Assembly (NCBI GenBank): GCA_022496205.1
Contig: WTXD01000009.1
Coordinates: 124,001-188,000, forward strand
Direction of reading: 5' to 3'
From: Gloeopeniophorella convolvens
Taxonomy: Eukaryota > Basidiomycota > Agaricomycetes > Russulales
DNA: 64,000 nt
This document shows positions 18,319 through 28,540 of this stretch, piece after piece. Every line of letters begins with the position of its first letter. The first letter of the stretch is position 1. A program made the position numbers and the translations under genes. The notes under the pieces are model-generated. The model made no database searches. It was not told the DNA's origin and was given only the letters and a program-made list of their open reading frames with translations.

Positions 18319-19898
18319 ATGGACTCTTTCCATTTCGACTCTTACACCTCATCCTCGTATTCCGACTCGTCCGCACCCCGCACGCCTTCGCCCCGTACTT
18401 CCGTCTCGTCCGACGACGTTCGCTCGCCCGCACACTTCAAAGTAGAGCTTGAGCCCGTCTGCAACATCTTCTCTGACCCCATGGTTGACGATCACTCCAT
18501 CGCTCCTGAGGGCCACTCGCTCTGGCAGGGTCTTACCCACCAGTCGCTACCATTCAACAGCTCGCGCGGTTCTCTTCTCGGAGAGCTCTATGACCACGAC
18601 CTCTCCGCCGAGCAGCCTCTCCAGCTCTTCGACCAGCCCAATGACGGTGGTGATTGGCACCCCCAACTCACCCGTCATGTCCACCACCATCCCCAGGATC
18701 TCGCCGCCATGCGCCGTGCCACATACCCTTACGTTCGCCAGGATCGTGACGATTCGGCTCCCTATTCCCAGGCACCCTTTATTCCCCAGGACTGCGAGCC
18801 CATGCACAGCTCGTTCTCCTCTCGCGTTGATACCCTCTACGGGGAGCCTCTTCCCCTCATGGACCATTCCCCGCAACTCATCTCTATCGGTCACGACAAC
18901 CACTCGTTCCACTCGGGTCATTATGACATGTCTGTCTCGTCATCCCCCGCCTCCTCTTATGTCGAGTTCGAGAATCTCGAGCATAATGTAAAGTTAGAAG
19001 AAGCCGCACCCGTCATCGTTCCCTCGCAGACCTGCCTCTACCGCCCCCCGTCCTCCGGTGCCATGCATCCGATGTCTTACCTCCCTCCCCATGCTGGTCT
19101 TCCTGTCCAACACACTGATGATGCTGCCTCGAAAGAGACGCAGTATCTTCGCCGTCGGTGTTTCAATTGCTCTCAGACTGAGCCGCCAAGCTGGAGACGC
19201 TCGACGCTCAACCCCGGGAAGATCGTCTGCAACAAGTGTGGTCTCTACGAGCGCACGCATCTGCGTCCGCGTCCCCTCCGCTTCGACGAGCTTCGGACAG
19301 GAAACAAGTCACGCAAGCAGTCCAAGAGTATTTCTGGCTCTCCGGCGAACAAGTTGATCAAGAAAGAGGCCGAGAGTGAAGTGATGAACCGCCGTGCTTC
19401 AGTATCTTCGTCTTCGTCCTCCGTGCATAGTAGCAGCGATTGGGACGACTCTGGTCAGTTATCATTTCTTTCGACGTGATCATACGTTCTTATGGTCCTT
19501 CAGTGTCGGTCTACTCTTCGGGATCGGCGCCGCCGTCGTCGTACAACTCGCCCTCGGTCACGAGCTTCTCCCTTCCCCTGGAGCGCTCTTCTCAATCGCC
19601 GCCCCTGGGTTCTCGTGATGGTGGGATTCGCCTTCCCAACGCCCCGCTGTCGGACATTGCTTCGCTCCAATCGATCCCGCTCTCGCCGCGCAAGGCCGCA
19701 ACCTCGCCGGACTATGGCCTCCCTTCTGCCTCCCAAAGCGATTACTACGGCCGCCGGCCATCACTCCCTGTGGACATCTCCAGGGCCTCGTCGGTGGATA
19801 TGCCTGAGGTCACCGGATGGCAGACGGTACCGTTGGCGGGCTCACCACCCAACAAGTCTGCGAAGCCCAGCGCGCTGCGAAAAGCGGTTGCCGCATGA
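18319..19898 (+). CDS. GATA-type zinc-finger transcription factor
   Basis: Two exons, 18319-19453 and 19504-19898, with a 50-bp intron whose removal keeps frame and gives 509 residues. The N-terminal part is rich in Ser, His, Pro and acidic residues and probably disordered, ending in a single GATA finger at about residues 278-303. The finger is CFNC, a 19-residue loop containing PPSWRRSTLNPG, then CNKC, followed by GLYERTHLRPRPLRFDELR and a basic tail (NKSRKQSKS). The C-terminal part is again Ser/Pro-rich. The start is the first ATG in frame (MDSFHFDSYTSSS); the frame upstream opens only with GTG. A loop of 19 differs from the 17/18 of the textbook classes. Expected to bind GATA sites in the nucleus. 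Target genes cannot be read from sequence, but the long upstream region suggests complex control. Confidence 0.88.
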
Positions 19899-21872
19899 TC
19901 ACTCCGTTACTCGCCACTGCCCCTTCTTGTGCACATCGTTCGCTGTGAGATATTTCACTTTTATTTATATATTTATTCGCACAAAATCGCCCTTCCCCCG
20001 CTGCTCATCTGTCGCCAGCATATCTGCATGTCTCCTGGAGCGTCTCCTGCCTGTGGCTAGACGCTTCATCCTCACTGTACTCATCGGCATTGTATCCATT
20101 CCCATATTCACATGGCGTATTATTCCCCGGCTCGACCTCCTGCGCTGCGCTTGCTTAAGCTTATTTCTTGTCGTGCCCTTTGCTTGCTTGGGACGTTACA
20201 ACCCTGTCTTGCCATACAGTCGTGTAATGTAATCTTAGGTAGAAATAACGAACACCAACGAAATGAAATGGCATAATCGCGAGGATTGCCATATCGTATG
20301 ACAGCTGAGCGCGGAGCAGTGGGGGAGGTCGAGTATCACATTGCTGTGCAGACCGCCGATCGGGTGCGTGGGAGGAGCCATATTGGTAGGCACAGAAGCA
20401 TGCTGTGCCACCCCGGAGACGACCGTGTCACGCAGGGCACGGGCGCTGGCATGGGACGCCACGGCGGGACCTGTCCGACCATTGATTGGCTCGTCCACAT
20501 GTGCAACGTGTACGGACTTGGCTGGGCTATCACGGCCGCGGTCCGTGATGAAACACGAGCTGAGGACGCAGCCACAGCTGGAGGGGAGGCTAGGTGCCAT
20601 CCCGCAGAGATGCTGTAAACGCGCAGCGCCCACCCGCGAAGCTGACTGATCTTTGAGTTCATCCATCCAGCGCCGCTCCCCCGCCACAGATAAGGGCGAC
20701 AGAAGCCGAGGAGCGACCACACGGGTGGAAAAACACCGAGAACCGGCCGGCGCGGCGCACGCGGCAGCGAACGAGGAGAGACCTGGTGGTGGGCCTGCAG
20801 ATGGCCATGACAGGTGCGCAGCAGCTGGTCGCCGGTGACCAGCTGCGAGCTCGCCAAGGGACGCCGCTCCCGGAGGGAAATGACGTCCCACCGGAGATTC
20901 GGGCGCGGGCGTGCGCGCAGGGTGCATTTGGCGACCCAAAGCGAGGCAGGAGAAGAGCGACATCGCGGCGCTGAATTCTCCGTCGAGCTCGCGGCATTGG
21001 CGAGCGCGCAGCGCCCAGGTGGTCCCTGGGGGCGGGACAAAGCCAGCCGCCGGATATGCAACGGAAGGCCGAGCACGCCATCTGGGATTCGCCATGCCCA
21101 GTCTGGCCGATACGTTCCCCACGTTCCGCCAGCAACTGTATTGCGCTGCCGTACGGCACAAAGGCGCCGGGCACACACACACACCAAGGCAGCATCATTG
21201 GATGTGGATGTAAATGTGGATTGGATTGGATTTGGGTGGGCGTCGCAGTTGGGCGTTGCCTGGCCACAGCCTCAGGAAGGGCCCGCCGCGCCGCCGCCAC
21301 CTCGGGCGCGCTCCGCTTCTCTCAGCTTTGATCGGGGAAGACGTGCATATGGGTTCGGGGCGGTGCAGACGCCACACGAATCGAGCAAAGAAGGCACTCA
21401 CGGCTCCGTGAACAAACGCAACACGACACCGCGGAGCCCCTCACCAGCGGACAGCGGACGTCCCCATCACCAGTTCCACCCCTTGGGCTTCTCAAGACGC
21501 TGAGCTTGACAGGATATATGAAACGCGCCCACGTGGCACGTAAGTGCTCTAGTCCTTTGTGACCGTCCATACCAGCCGTCGACCCCCTTCGCCGGGCTCG
21601 TCATCTCCTCGGGGGTTCGGGAATAAGACAAATATTTAGTATACAATTTCATGGAGCATACATGTACATACACAGCAACGTATCAAGAAAGGGTGTATGT
21701 GGTGTACAGCGGTCCGTAGTGGAGTGCAGCCGAAAGGTATCACAAGGGTACGAACTTCGGGCCTAGTGCGCAGAAATAGGTTCAAGGTTGGGCGAAACCA
21801 GACGGCGTCGCGTGAAGCAATCAACTGGATGTGGCAGAGGTGTGACGATATCTCCGCCCATCTGACTTCCCC
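19899..21872. other. 2-kb convergent gene-free region
   Basis: Lies between the stop codons of the GATA gene (+) and the NTF2-like gene (-). The first 350 bases are T-rich 3' flanking sequence. The remainder is GC-rich and gives long open frames on both strands and in overlapping frames (for example 20235-21182 minus), none with recognisable motifs, so I treat them as chance. A perfect 10-bp inverted repeat with a 6-base loop (20821-20846), a short CA run (about 21173-21184) and TGGAT-type repeats (21198-21235) are the only structures seen. Confidence 0.55.
20821..20846. repeat. Perfect 10-bp inverted repeat
   Basis: GCAGCTGGTC and GACCAGCTGC flank a 6-base spacer (gccggt). It could fold as a hairpin in RNA or DNA, or be a dimeric protein site (CAGCTG E-box cores). 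No adjacent T run suggests a terminator. Confidence 0.35.
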
Positions 21873-23180
21873 TCATTCGGGGTGGCGGTGTCCTGGACTT
21901 CCTTCCCTACACCATCCACAGCCAGGTCCCAGCGCGGGTTGGCTCGAAAAGGCAAATCCGAGGAGCAAGGCTGCGAGTTTCAGTCAGTGCGATCCCGCGA
22001 GCTTACCGCTGGACCCAACGGCTCCCCTGCGTTTCTCGCCCGATACCCACGCTCCCAGGCGCGACATGGTGGAGAGCGCCCGCGCGGCGAGCCGAGACGC
22101 GATCCACTGGGAGAGCATCCCGCCGGGGACGAGGCCGACGAGGTCCTTGAGGTCCCAGACGTCGCGGTGGTGAATGATTTTCCCCTGCTCGTTGAAGGAC
22201 AGGCGAGTGAAGACGCGAAGCTGGAGATGGAATGGGCTGGGAAGGGCGAGGCCGACGCCGGGGATAGGCAACGTCGGCATCGGCTGCGGGAGGGGCGGGC
22301 CGGCGAGGCTGGAAAAGGACACATGCAGGGAGCCGTTGGGCGGCGAGTTGCGCTGTGCCTCTGACGTGAGAGCGTATGGCTGGGCGGCGTTCATGTGGCC
22401 CGAGTAGCGTCCGGAATGCAGCCCGGGAAGGAGGAGCATATTCAGCGTATGCTCCACAATGCACCGCCTGTGTCCATCTGACAGGTGCGAGAAAGCGCAA
22501 TGGTGAGCCGCGTGCAAAAGTGCGTGGGATCCGCAGAGAAGAAAGGACGACGATCGTTGGCATGCCGCGGCGCAGGAGTCACTCACCGAAGCTTTCGCTC
22601 TCCAAGACCTCATCTATCTCTGTCCACATGCGCGAGATCTGAAACAATGGGTCGCCCTGCTCTGGATCACGGGCGAGGCCGAGGATACTACGCAGCAGTG
22701 ACGTGGGCTTCGGCACGTCCAATTCTGCCAAGGACTGCGAAAAAGAGTGGATGTCTCCAATCGAATCACGCGACGTTGCAGTGATTACAGGATTCTCGTA
22801 ACTGGCAGACCGCAGAGTCAGGGCTAGTCAGGGCCTGCGCAGAATGGAGTTACGGAGCTTACACTGTATGAGGCGTATTAATAACTGGACTGTGAGGAAT
22901 CCAAGGAGGATAACGTACTTGCGCCCGGCTCGTAGAATCGTTCTAGGGTGTCCCAGGAGGTGGGGCCAGTCTGGCCGTATACCACATTGCAGACCTCAAC
23001 GGCGGTAGTGTGCCGTGATATGAGAGATGCATCGGATTTGGTACGTTGTAAACGAAGCTCGGTCGTAGGGAATGAAATTGTAGAAGTCATCAGCGTTGGT
23101 CGTCGCTGACGAGTAGCCGTAGTGAGTGGGAGCAGATAGTAAGATGTTTTTGGGCGAGCCTGGCCAGGTGCTGTCGACAT
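21873..23180 (-). CDS. NTF2/SnoaL-like fold protein of unknown function
   Basis: Reading from the ATG at 23180 (MSTAPGQARPK) the conserved order is: TGPTSWDTLERFYEPGA; YENPVITATSRDSIGDIH; WTEIDEVLESESFG; then after an intron LRVFTRLSFNEQGKIIHHRD followed by VWDLKDLVGLVPG. A C-terminal segment follows (SQWIASRLAARALS; ALLLGFAFSS). The pattern of a helix, a YENP turn and an antiparallel sheet ending in I-x-HHRD is that of SnoaL/NTF2-like small domains in fungi. The last intron (donor gtaagc near 22005) places the stop at 21873-21875. The junction between FYEPGA and YENP is uncertain: either a weak gttatc donor (exon end 22915) or a 22-base micro-exon at 22863-22884 keeps frame. Enzymatic role unknown. 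It is head-to-head with the DSC2-like gene. Confidence 0.65.
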
Positions 23181-23345
23181 GATGCATGATGATCGTGCGC
23201 TCCATCCTGGCGGCCGCCCCAATGTCACGTGGCATATGCGTTTCAAGCGCATTGTGCTCTCCATCAGGTACCTTCAGCACTCCTTGTTCCCCTGCTCCGT
23301 CGTCATCTCCGTCTGCGCGGCCTGCGTAATTACTCTACTCCGTCC
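23181..23345. promoter_or_regulatory. 165-bp divergent promoter, NTF2-like / DSC2-like
   Basis: Only 165 bp separate the two divergent start codons, so both promoters and both leaders share this interval. It is C/T-rich toward the plus-strand gene. Confidence 0.5.
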
Positions 23346-24667
23346 ATGTCCTTTCAGCATGCACCCGTCACCAAGGGTATCCACGCAGCATACTCCGACA
23401 TTCTTGTGCTGATGTTTGTGTCGTCTCAGGTCTCATGATGGCCCTTGCCGTCTCCTCGGCCGTTGTTGCGATATTCGACGTGAAACACCACTTTCACCTC
23501 CAGGTACGCTCCATCGGCTCTCATTTACTACCTTGGAGACAAATGCCTCGTTGCAGCTCGTGCCCCACTTATCAAGGGATCGCCAAGTATGCGTTGGCCC
23601 TGTAATTTGTCCGAAGCACGCTCATGTGTTTTTGCTCAGTTTTCAAGGCTGTTCGCCCATCATCTGGCCTTTTCAAACTCAAGCGAGCTCTTTCTCTGGG
23701 AGCTTCTCCTTTACAACACTGGCGTGAGCATTGAGCGCCAGTTCGGGGGAGTCAAGTACGCCGTAAGGGTCTCTGAGCTATGTGCGCGTCTCAATCTTTC
23801 ATTTACATTGCAGTCATTCCTAGTGGTGTCCACGTTGCTTGTCACTGTCCTTGAACTCCTCTCGCTTGTCGGCTTGCGCCGATTCGGTTCGACCCTGAAT
23901 GCCATACCATCAGGTCCGACTGGCTTGGCTTTCAGTCTGCTGTACCAGTTCATGACGTTGGTTCCTGCAACCTACCATTTCCGTGTATTTGGAGTCACGC
24001 TCTCAAACAAAGCATTTTTCTATGTGCTTGCGTTTCAGGTGCGTGCGCCACCATCCACCAGGCGGGCATCGTCCCTGACGTCTTCGGCCATGTCAGCTTG
24101 CGTTCAGTCAGCCATGGTCGACGACGCTCGTCGCAGCAATCGGCTTCTTCACCGGTGCACTATACCGCACCGATATCGCCAACCTAAAGAGCTACCGGTT
24201 ACCCCCTTGGTTCGTCCGGCTGGCGTCTCGGTACCTACTCTCCCTCCTGGGTGAAACCCGCGCTGTCCGACGTACCAATCGCGCTTTGCCTACCGATCCT
24301 TCCGAAACAACACCCCGGTCGGAAGATGAAGTGATCACAACTGCTCGCCTGCCCGTTCCGGAGCCCTCCGCAAGCCCAACGGGTGTGACACCAGGGACTG
24401 CAGAGCAGCCCGGGCCCTCGGTCATGCGTGAATGGGTCAATGAGCTCACGGGGAGGGTAGATCGCGCGTCTACGGGCCTCCGCGTGCCATCTGAGGCCGA
24501 GATAACTCAATTAATGGGAATATTCCCGGACTTGCCAAGGGACGTCGTCGTCGCCGCATTGCAGCGAAGGTAAGCAAACATGTCTTTCAAAAACTTCAGG
24601 CAGATAACAACGATCGAGTAGCGCAAGTACGGATAGAGCGGCGGAGACGTTACTCAGTGCATCTTAA
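23346..24667 (+). CDS. Dsc2/UBAC2-type rhomboid-like membrane protein with UBA domain
   Basis: Rhomboid-pseudoprotease-like protein of the ER/Golgi. Relatives are subunits of the Dsc E3 ubiquitin ligase (S. pombe Dsc2, which activates SREBP) and human UBAC2 (ER-associated degradation). Start MSFQHAPVTKG joins across an intron to LMMALAVSSAVVAIFDVKHH. Membrane segments include FLVVSTLLVTVLELLSLVGL and GPTGLAFSLLYQFMTLVPAT, followed by YHFRVFGVTLSNKAFFYVLA. After a Pro/Thr-rich linker the C-terminus is a UBA-type domain, ITQLMGIFPDLPRDVVVAAL. It is completed across a 52-bp intron (24570-24621) by the short last exon (STDRAAETLLSAS, stop 24665-24667). It lacks the rhomboid catalytic Ser/His pattern, as expected of the family. 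It faces eIF3d tail-to-tail, 199 bp apart. Confidence 0.85.
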
Positions 24668-24866
24668 CGCGACTATTTCGTCATGTACTTTTCGTGGCGT
24701 ACTCGTGGCGTTCAACTCCATCGGCGACGCTCGTCATGCAATATTAGCGAACAACTTCCGGGCGTAAAATTACGAGATGTGTCAAGCGTGATCGACTTCT
24801 GCGCAAATTATTTGTCGTGCCATTCCCATTCGACTGCGTGCAGAAATTAGGGTGAGATATGCATTC

Positions 24867-27005
24867 TCAAGGCTCTGGTTCTTCATCAGAAGCAGCGGCG
24901 GGTGCTTCTTCCTCGTCTTCGTCCTCTCCAGTAAATGCTGAGAACGGTACCGCGTACAATCGGATGACGGGCTGTAAAAGAACCGGAAAGTAAGCCACCA
25001 ACTCGGGCACATTGATACGTTATCCCCATCGTTGGTAACGATGTGTTAGCCGACGAGAGAAGCCGCGGCAATCATTTGGTGCGCCAGCACCGCGACTGAG
25101 GCAAGGGTGAAAAGAGAAAAGAAGTGGGAGACGACATACCTTATTCGGATCTTTAATCAGGACGTACTTGCCCTCCGGCATCTTCATGCACAGATCCGCA
25201 ACGGTTCTGACAATGCCCCAACCGTTGGCCAGTGATATGTTGAGCTGCGCTGCAAAGTCTATGGGACGCATGGAAGCCGTGCTCAGGATAACATGTCGGG
25301 TATTATCTCGGGGGTTCGCTCGCGAGACGTATCTATCGAGGTTGAGATGTGAGAACCACTGTGCTTGGAACGGCCTGTAAACAAGTTGCCCTACCCGATT
25401 TTCATTTGCTCAGCACCGGCCAAAACACTCTGCACAGTCCACTTGGCGAGCTTGCAGCTGTTGTTTTTCATTTCGGTTGCGACAACTGCACCACGCTGGG
25501 AGTCCAGTTTCGAGCGCCAATCGGGCGCACCACCCGCTCCAGGTGCGCGAGGGTCGAACTCATTTAGTGCGCGAATGGTAGCCAAGCCTTGCCCTTGCAG
25601 CGGGTTTCCTTGACCCGGAAGGTACGCGTCGACCTCGGTCCGTACGCAAATTTTGATATCGTCGTCCTCCGTGATGCCAAGGTCGAAGACACGGTACCTG
25701 TATCCACAGCTTGCGAGAGGCTCCGTCTCGTCGGCACCATAGAAAGGGTTGGCCTTCTCGAAGTCGACCGCCGGAGGGGGGGCCGTTTCAGTAACCGACT
25801 GGAATCCGAAATTCTGATTGATGTATGTGGCCTCGAGCGAAAGGGAGGTCGCCGTATTAATCGAAGGGGTTTCTGGTACCTTCTCGCTCGGGTTGTTCGG
25901 GTTGGGAGCAGTAGGATCTTGAGGGGGGTCCGCCGCGTTTTCGTTCACAGTGACTGTGTCAAACGGTCCACCATCTCGCTTATCGAAGAACACCTTGTCG
26001 CCCTCGCGGACAATGACAATGTCCCAAGGGTTGACCGAGCGCGGTGCACACATCAGAACGCTGAGGATGACATCCGTTGCGTAGATCGTTGCAACGCTTT
26101 TTGAAGCAAGCTTAAATATCGCGCCAATCAGACCCGATGTCGAGCTGTACCAGGTGAATAGCCATACCTGCTGGATGACGGGATCGTCTGATGTCGTCGT
26201 GTTATACCTGATCCTGTCAACGGGCTGGAGAGCGCGCTCGGTTTTGGTCGTGATTCGATCATATATCTGTTGTAGGGGTAGAGGCGGCCATACGACTCAC
26301 TGCCCAAACATCAGGGTCAAGCGGAGGGAATCAGAAAGTAACATACAGTTCCTCAGGTTCATCGACCTCGAGCCTCAGCTTCGCGAGGCGGTGGAACTCT
26401 ATCTCCTCCAGCATCTGCCAACTGGGATCAATAGCCACGGAGGACTCGCGAGTGCGATTGTTCTAAAACAGATAGTGGTGTTCATCGGCACTGCCGCAGA
26501 AATGATCGCTACAACATACCTTGTCCCAATCGCGCCATCCCCTTCTGGCGCCTCGCTGCCCCGTACCGCGACCAGCAGTGAACCCGCCGCGAGCATTCCC
26601 GCGGGGAGCGCGCGAATTATAGGAGGCACCACCGCGACCGGCACCCCTTCCTCTGGCGAACCCTCCGCCGCGGCGAGGTGCGCCGGTCTTGTTGTCGACT
26701 AGAGAGAAGCTCGACTCATCCTCGACTTGGAACGCGAAGGCACTAGGAGCACCGCTTCCGAATGCTTGTGCGCCGTCCCTGCGGCCGCGGGGGCCAGACC
26801 TGGGGTTCGCTGCAGCACCAGATGCTGCTTGTCGGTTATCTCCAGAGATCTCGTTCCAATCCGCGAATCGGCCAAGTTTGTCTGATTTTGAGTATGGAGC
26901 GTATGGAATATCCTTGAATTTGAACGTCTCGGGGAGGTTAGACGAAGATGGCCCCCAGCTGCCGTCCGGGTTGTCGTTAATGGGAGGTAGCGAGAATGAA
27001 GCCAT
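24867..27005 (-). CDS. Translation initiation factor eIF3 subunit D
   Basis: Cap-proximal subunit of the eIF3 complex that loads mRNA on the 40S ribosome. Start MASFSLPPINDNPDGSWGPS followed by FKDIPYAPYSKSDKLGRFADW, the invariant eIF3d opening. An RGG/Gly-rich basic segment comes next (GGGFARGRGAGRGG to ARRGWRDWDK). The cap-binding core includes VREGDKVFFDKRDGGPFDTV, VDFEKANPFYGADETE, YRYRVFDLG and KNNSCKLAKWTVQSVLAGA. The last exons read MRPIDFAAQLNISLANGWGI and MPEGKYVLIKDPNKP and join to VIRLYAVPFSAFTG, followed by an acidic end (EDEDEEEAPAAASDEEPEP). Stop at 24867-24869. Several short introns. S. cerevisiae lacks this subunit. Divergent with IST3 from an 84-bp interval. Confidence 0.93.
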
Positions 27006-27089
27006 GCTGGAGATGAAGGAAAAAATTAGAGACAAGAGATCTCGCGTCGGTGGCGTGTGAATCTTCCATCTTGCTCTCAGTTGCCCGCG
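27006..27089. promoter_or_regulatory. 84-bp bidirectional promoter, eIF3d / IST3
   Basis: The start codons of eIF3d (27005, minus) and IST3 (27090, plus) are separated by only 84 bases, which must contain both transcription start regions and both leaders. The interval has an A-rich run (gaaaaaatta) on the eIF3d side and a C/T-rich run (cttccatcttgctctc) on the IST3 side. No TATA box is seen. Confidence 0.6.
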
Positions 27090-28178
27090 ATGAAGTCTGT
27101 CTGTTTGTTGTTGCAGGAGGAACATCACTCATTCACCCACTACAGTGTCGTGCGGGAAATCAATAAAATCAATGAACGAGAGCTTGAGCTTGGTGTGGGC
27201 TCTGCATCCTGGCATGACGAGTACAAGGGTGCGCTTCAACGTCATAGTCACATCCACTTCACGCTCACGCTTCACCAGACTCAGCCTATATATTTGTAGG
27301 CGGTCTTCATTTTGACTTGACCGAGGGCGACGTTGTTACTATATTCTCCCAGTGCGCCACCTCCTGCTTTCTGTCGTTGTTTTATTCATGTTTGTCGCAG
27401 GTACGGCGAGGTCGTCGATGTCAACCTTCCTCGCGACAAGGAGACTGGGAAGACCAAAGGCTTTGGCTTTCTGATGTACGAAGATCAACGCTCTACTGTT
27501 CTTGCCGTAGACAACCTCAATGGTGCAACTGTCCTTGACCGGACACTGCGTGTTGACCATGTCAAGAACTACAAGCAGGGCAAAACAAAAGGCGAAGACG
27601 GCGAGTGGAAGGAGCCTGAGCAACAAAGCCTCAATGCGAGGCCAGAGTTCATCGGTGATATCCCTAGCAAGGCCTTTGCGAAACGCTGACTCGAATGCTT
27701 CTCAGACGACGCAGGATCCGAATCGTCGGGGTCTTCCGCTCCTGACATTGACCCTGACGACCCCATGCGAGACTACCTGCTGGAGAAGTGGCGTGAGGAG
27801 CATGCCAAGAGGAAGGCGAAGAAGTCAAAGTCAAAGGGCAAACACAAAGATGAAACTCCCGAAGAGAAGCGGGCGCGGAAGGAGCGCAAGAAAGAGAAAA
27901 AATCGAAACGGCAAGCGGCTAAATCTGAAGGCTTGAAAGGTGTGGAGGCCCTGCTAAAATCACTCGACAACGAGCGGGACGGCAGAGAAGAACGCGGCCA
28001 TCGTCGCAACGCTCCACCGCTCAGAAGGCCGTCTCGAAGTCGCTCATACTCGAATGACGACCGATCCTTGTCGCCGCGTCGCTCTCGGTACACGGACTCC
28101 GATCGACCCGCTCGACGTGACGAGAGACGGAGTCGGAGCCGAGATAGAGATTCTGGTGGCCATGGGAGGCGGTCATGA
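27090..28178 (+). CDS. IST3: U2 snRNP/RES-complex RNA-binding protein IST3 (Snu17, RBMX2)
   Basis: Spliceosomal protein of the RES complex (with Bud13 and Pml1), promoting pre-mRNA splicing and retention of unspliced RNA in the nucleus. Five exons (27090-27094, 27146-27228, 27279-27351, 27401-27654, 27706-28178) give exactly 295 residues. The first coding exon is only five bases: ATG plus two bases of the Asn codon in M-N-VVREINKIN. Joined exons give ELELGVGSASWHDEYKDSAY and then IFVGGLHFDLTEGDVVTIFS. RNP1 is KTKGFGFLMY, followed by LDRTLRVDHVKNYKQGK. The RRM occupies about residues 30-110. The tail is Lys/Glu-rich then Arg/Ser-rich (RPSRSRSYS, RDERRSRSRDRD), longer than in yeast and typical of RBMX2. 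The start is fixed by family alignment and the intron frame. Confidence 0.9.
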
Positions 28179-28540
28179 ACCCAGTTTCGGACAACAGACG
28201 CCTGACAAGGCCGCTCTGCCGTCGGATTTGTGGACATTTGCATTTGTGCCGTTTTCACTGCTCGATAGGACGCAAAAGCATTGCGCCTGTGCGCGGGATG
28301 CGAGGGTTGCGAGCACGGTTGAGCGGGCCGCAGTGGAGCGTCTCCAAATCTATCCTGCAATGCCACCGAATGACCGCACGCGCCTGCCTTAACACATCGT
28401 TGCCGCTAGTCGTTATCTCGCCGCTGTCTTTACTCTCCATTAGAGCGGCTGTTGACGGCCATTTTTCTAGAGCCACGTTGTATTTTATCTAGGGTTGGTG
28501 GCGTTTTCCCCGTTCCTTGTCGACTCCCAGTCCGCCCCCC
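28179..28540. other. IST3 to beta-helix gene spacer
   Basis: 362 bp between tandem plus-strand genes. It holds the IST3 3' flank and the promoter of the next gene. The reading frames running through it lack motifs and borders. Nothing else seen. Confidence 0.5.

Noticed and set aside
20235..21182. 315-codon open frame on the minus strand and overlapping long frames in the GC-rich spacer
   Set aside because: Open frames of similar length occur in several overlapping frames on both strands, with Cys/Arg/Ala/Pro-rich compositions and no motifs; expected by chance in GC-rich DNA.
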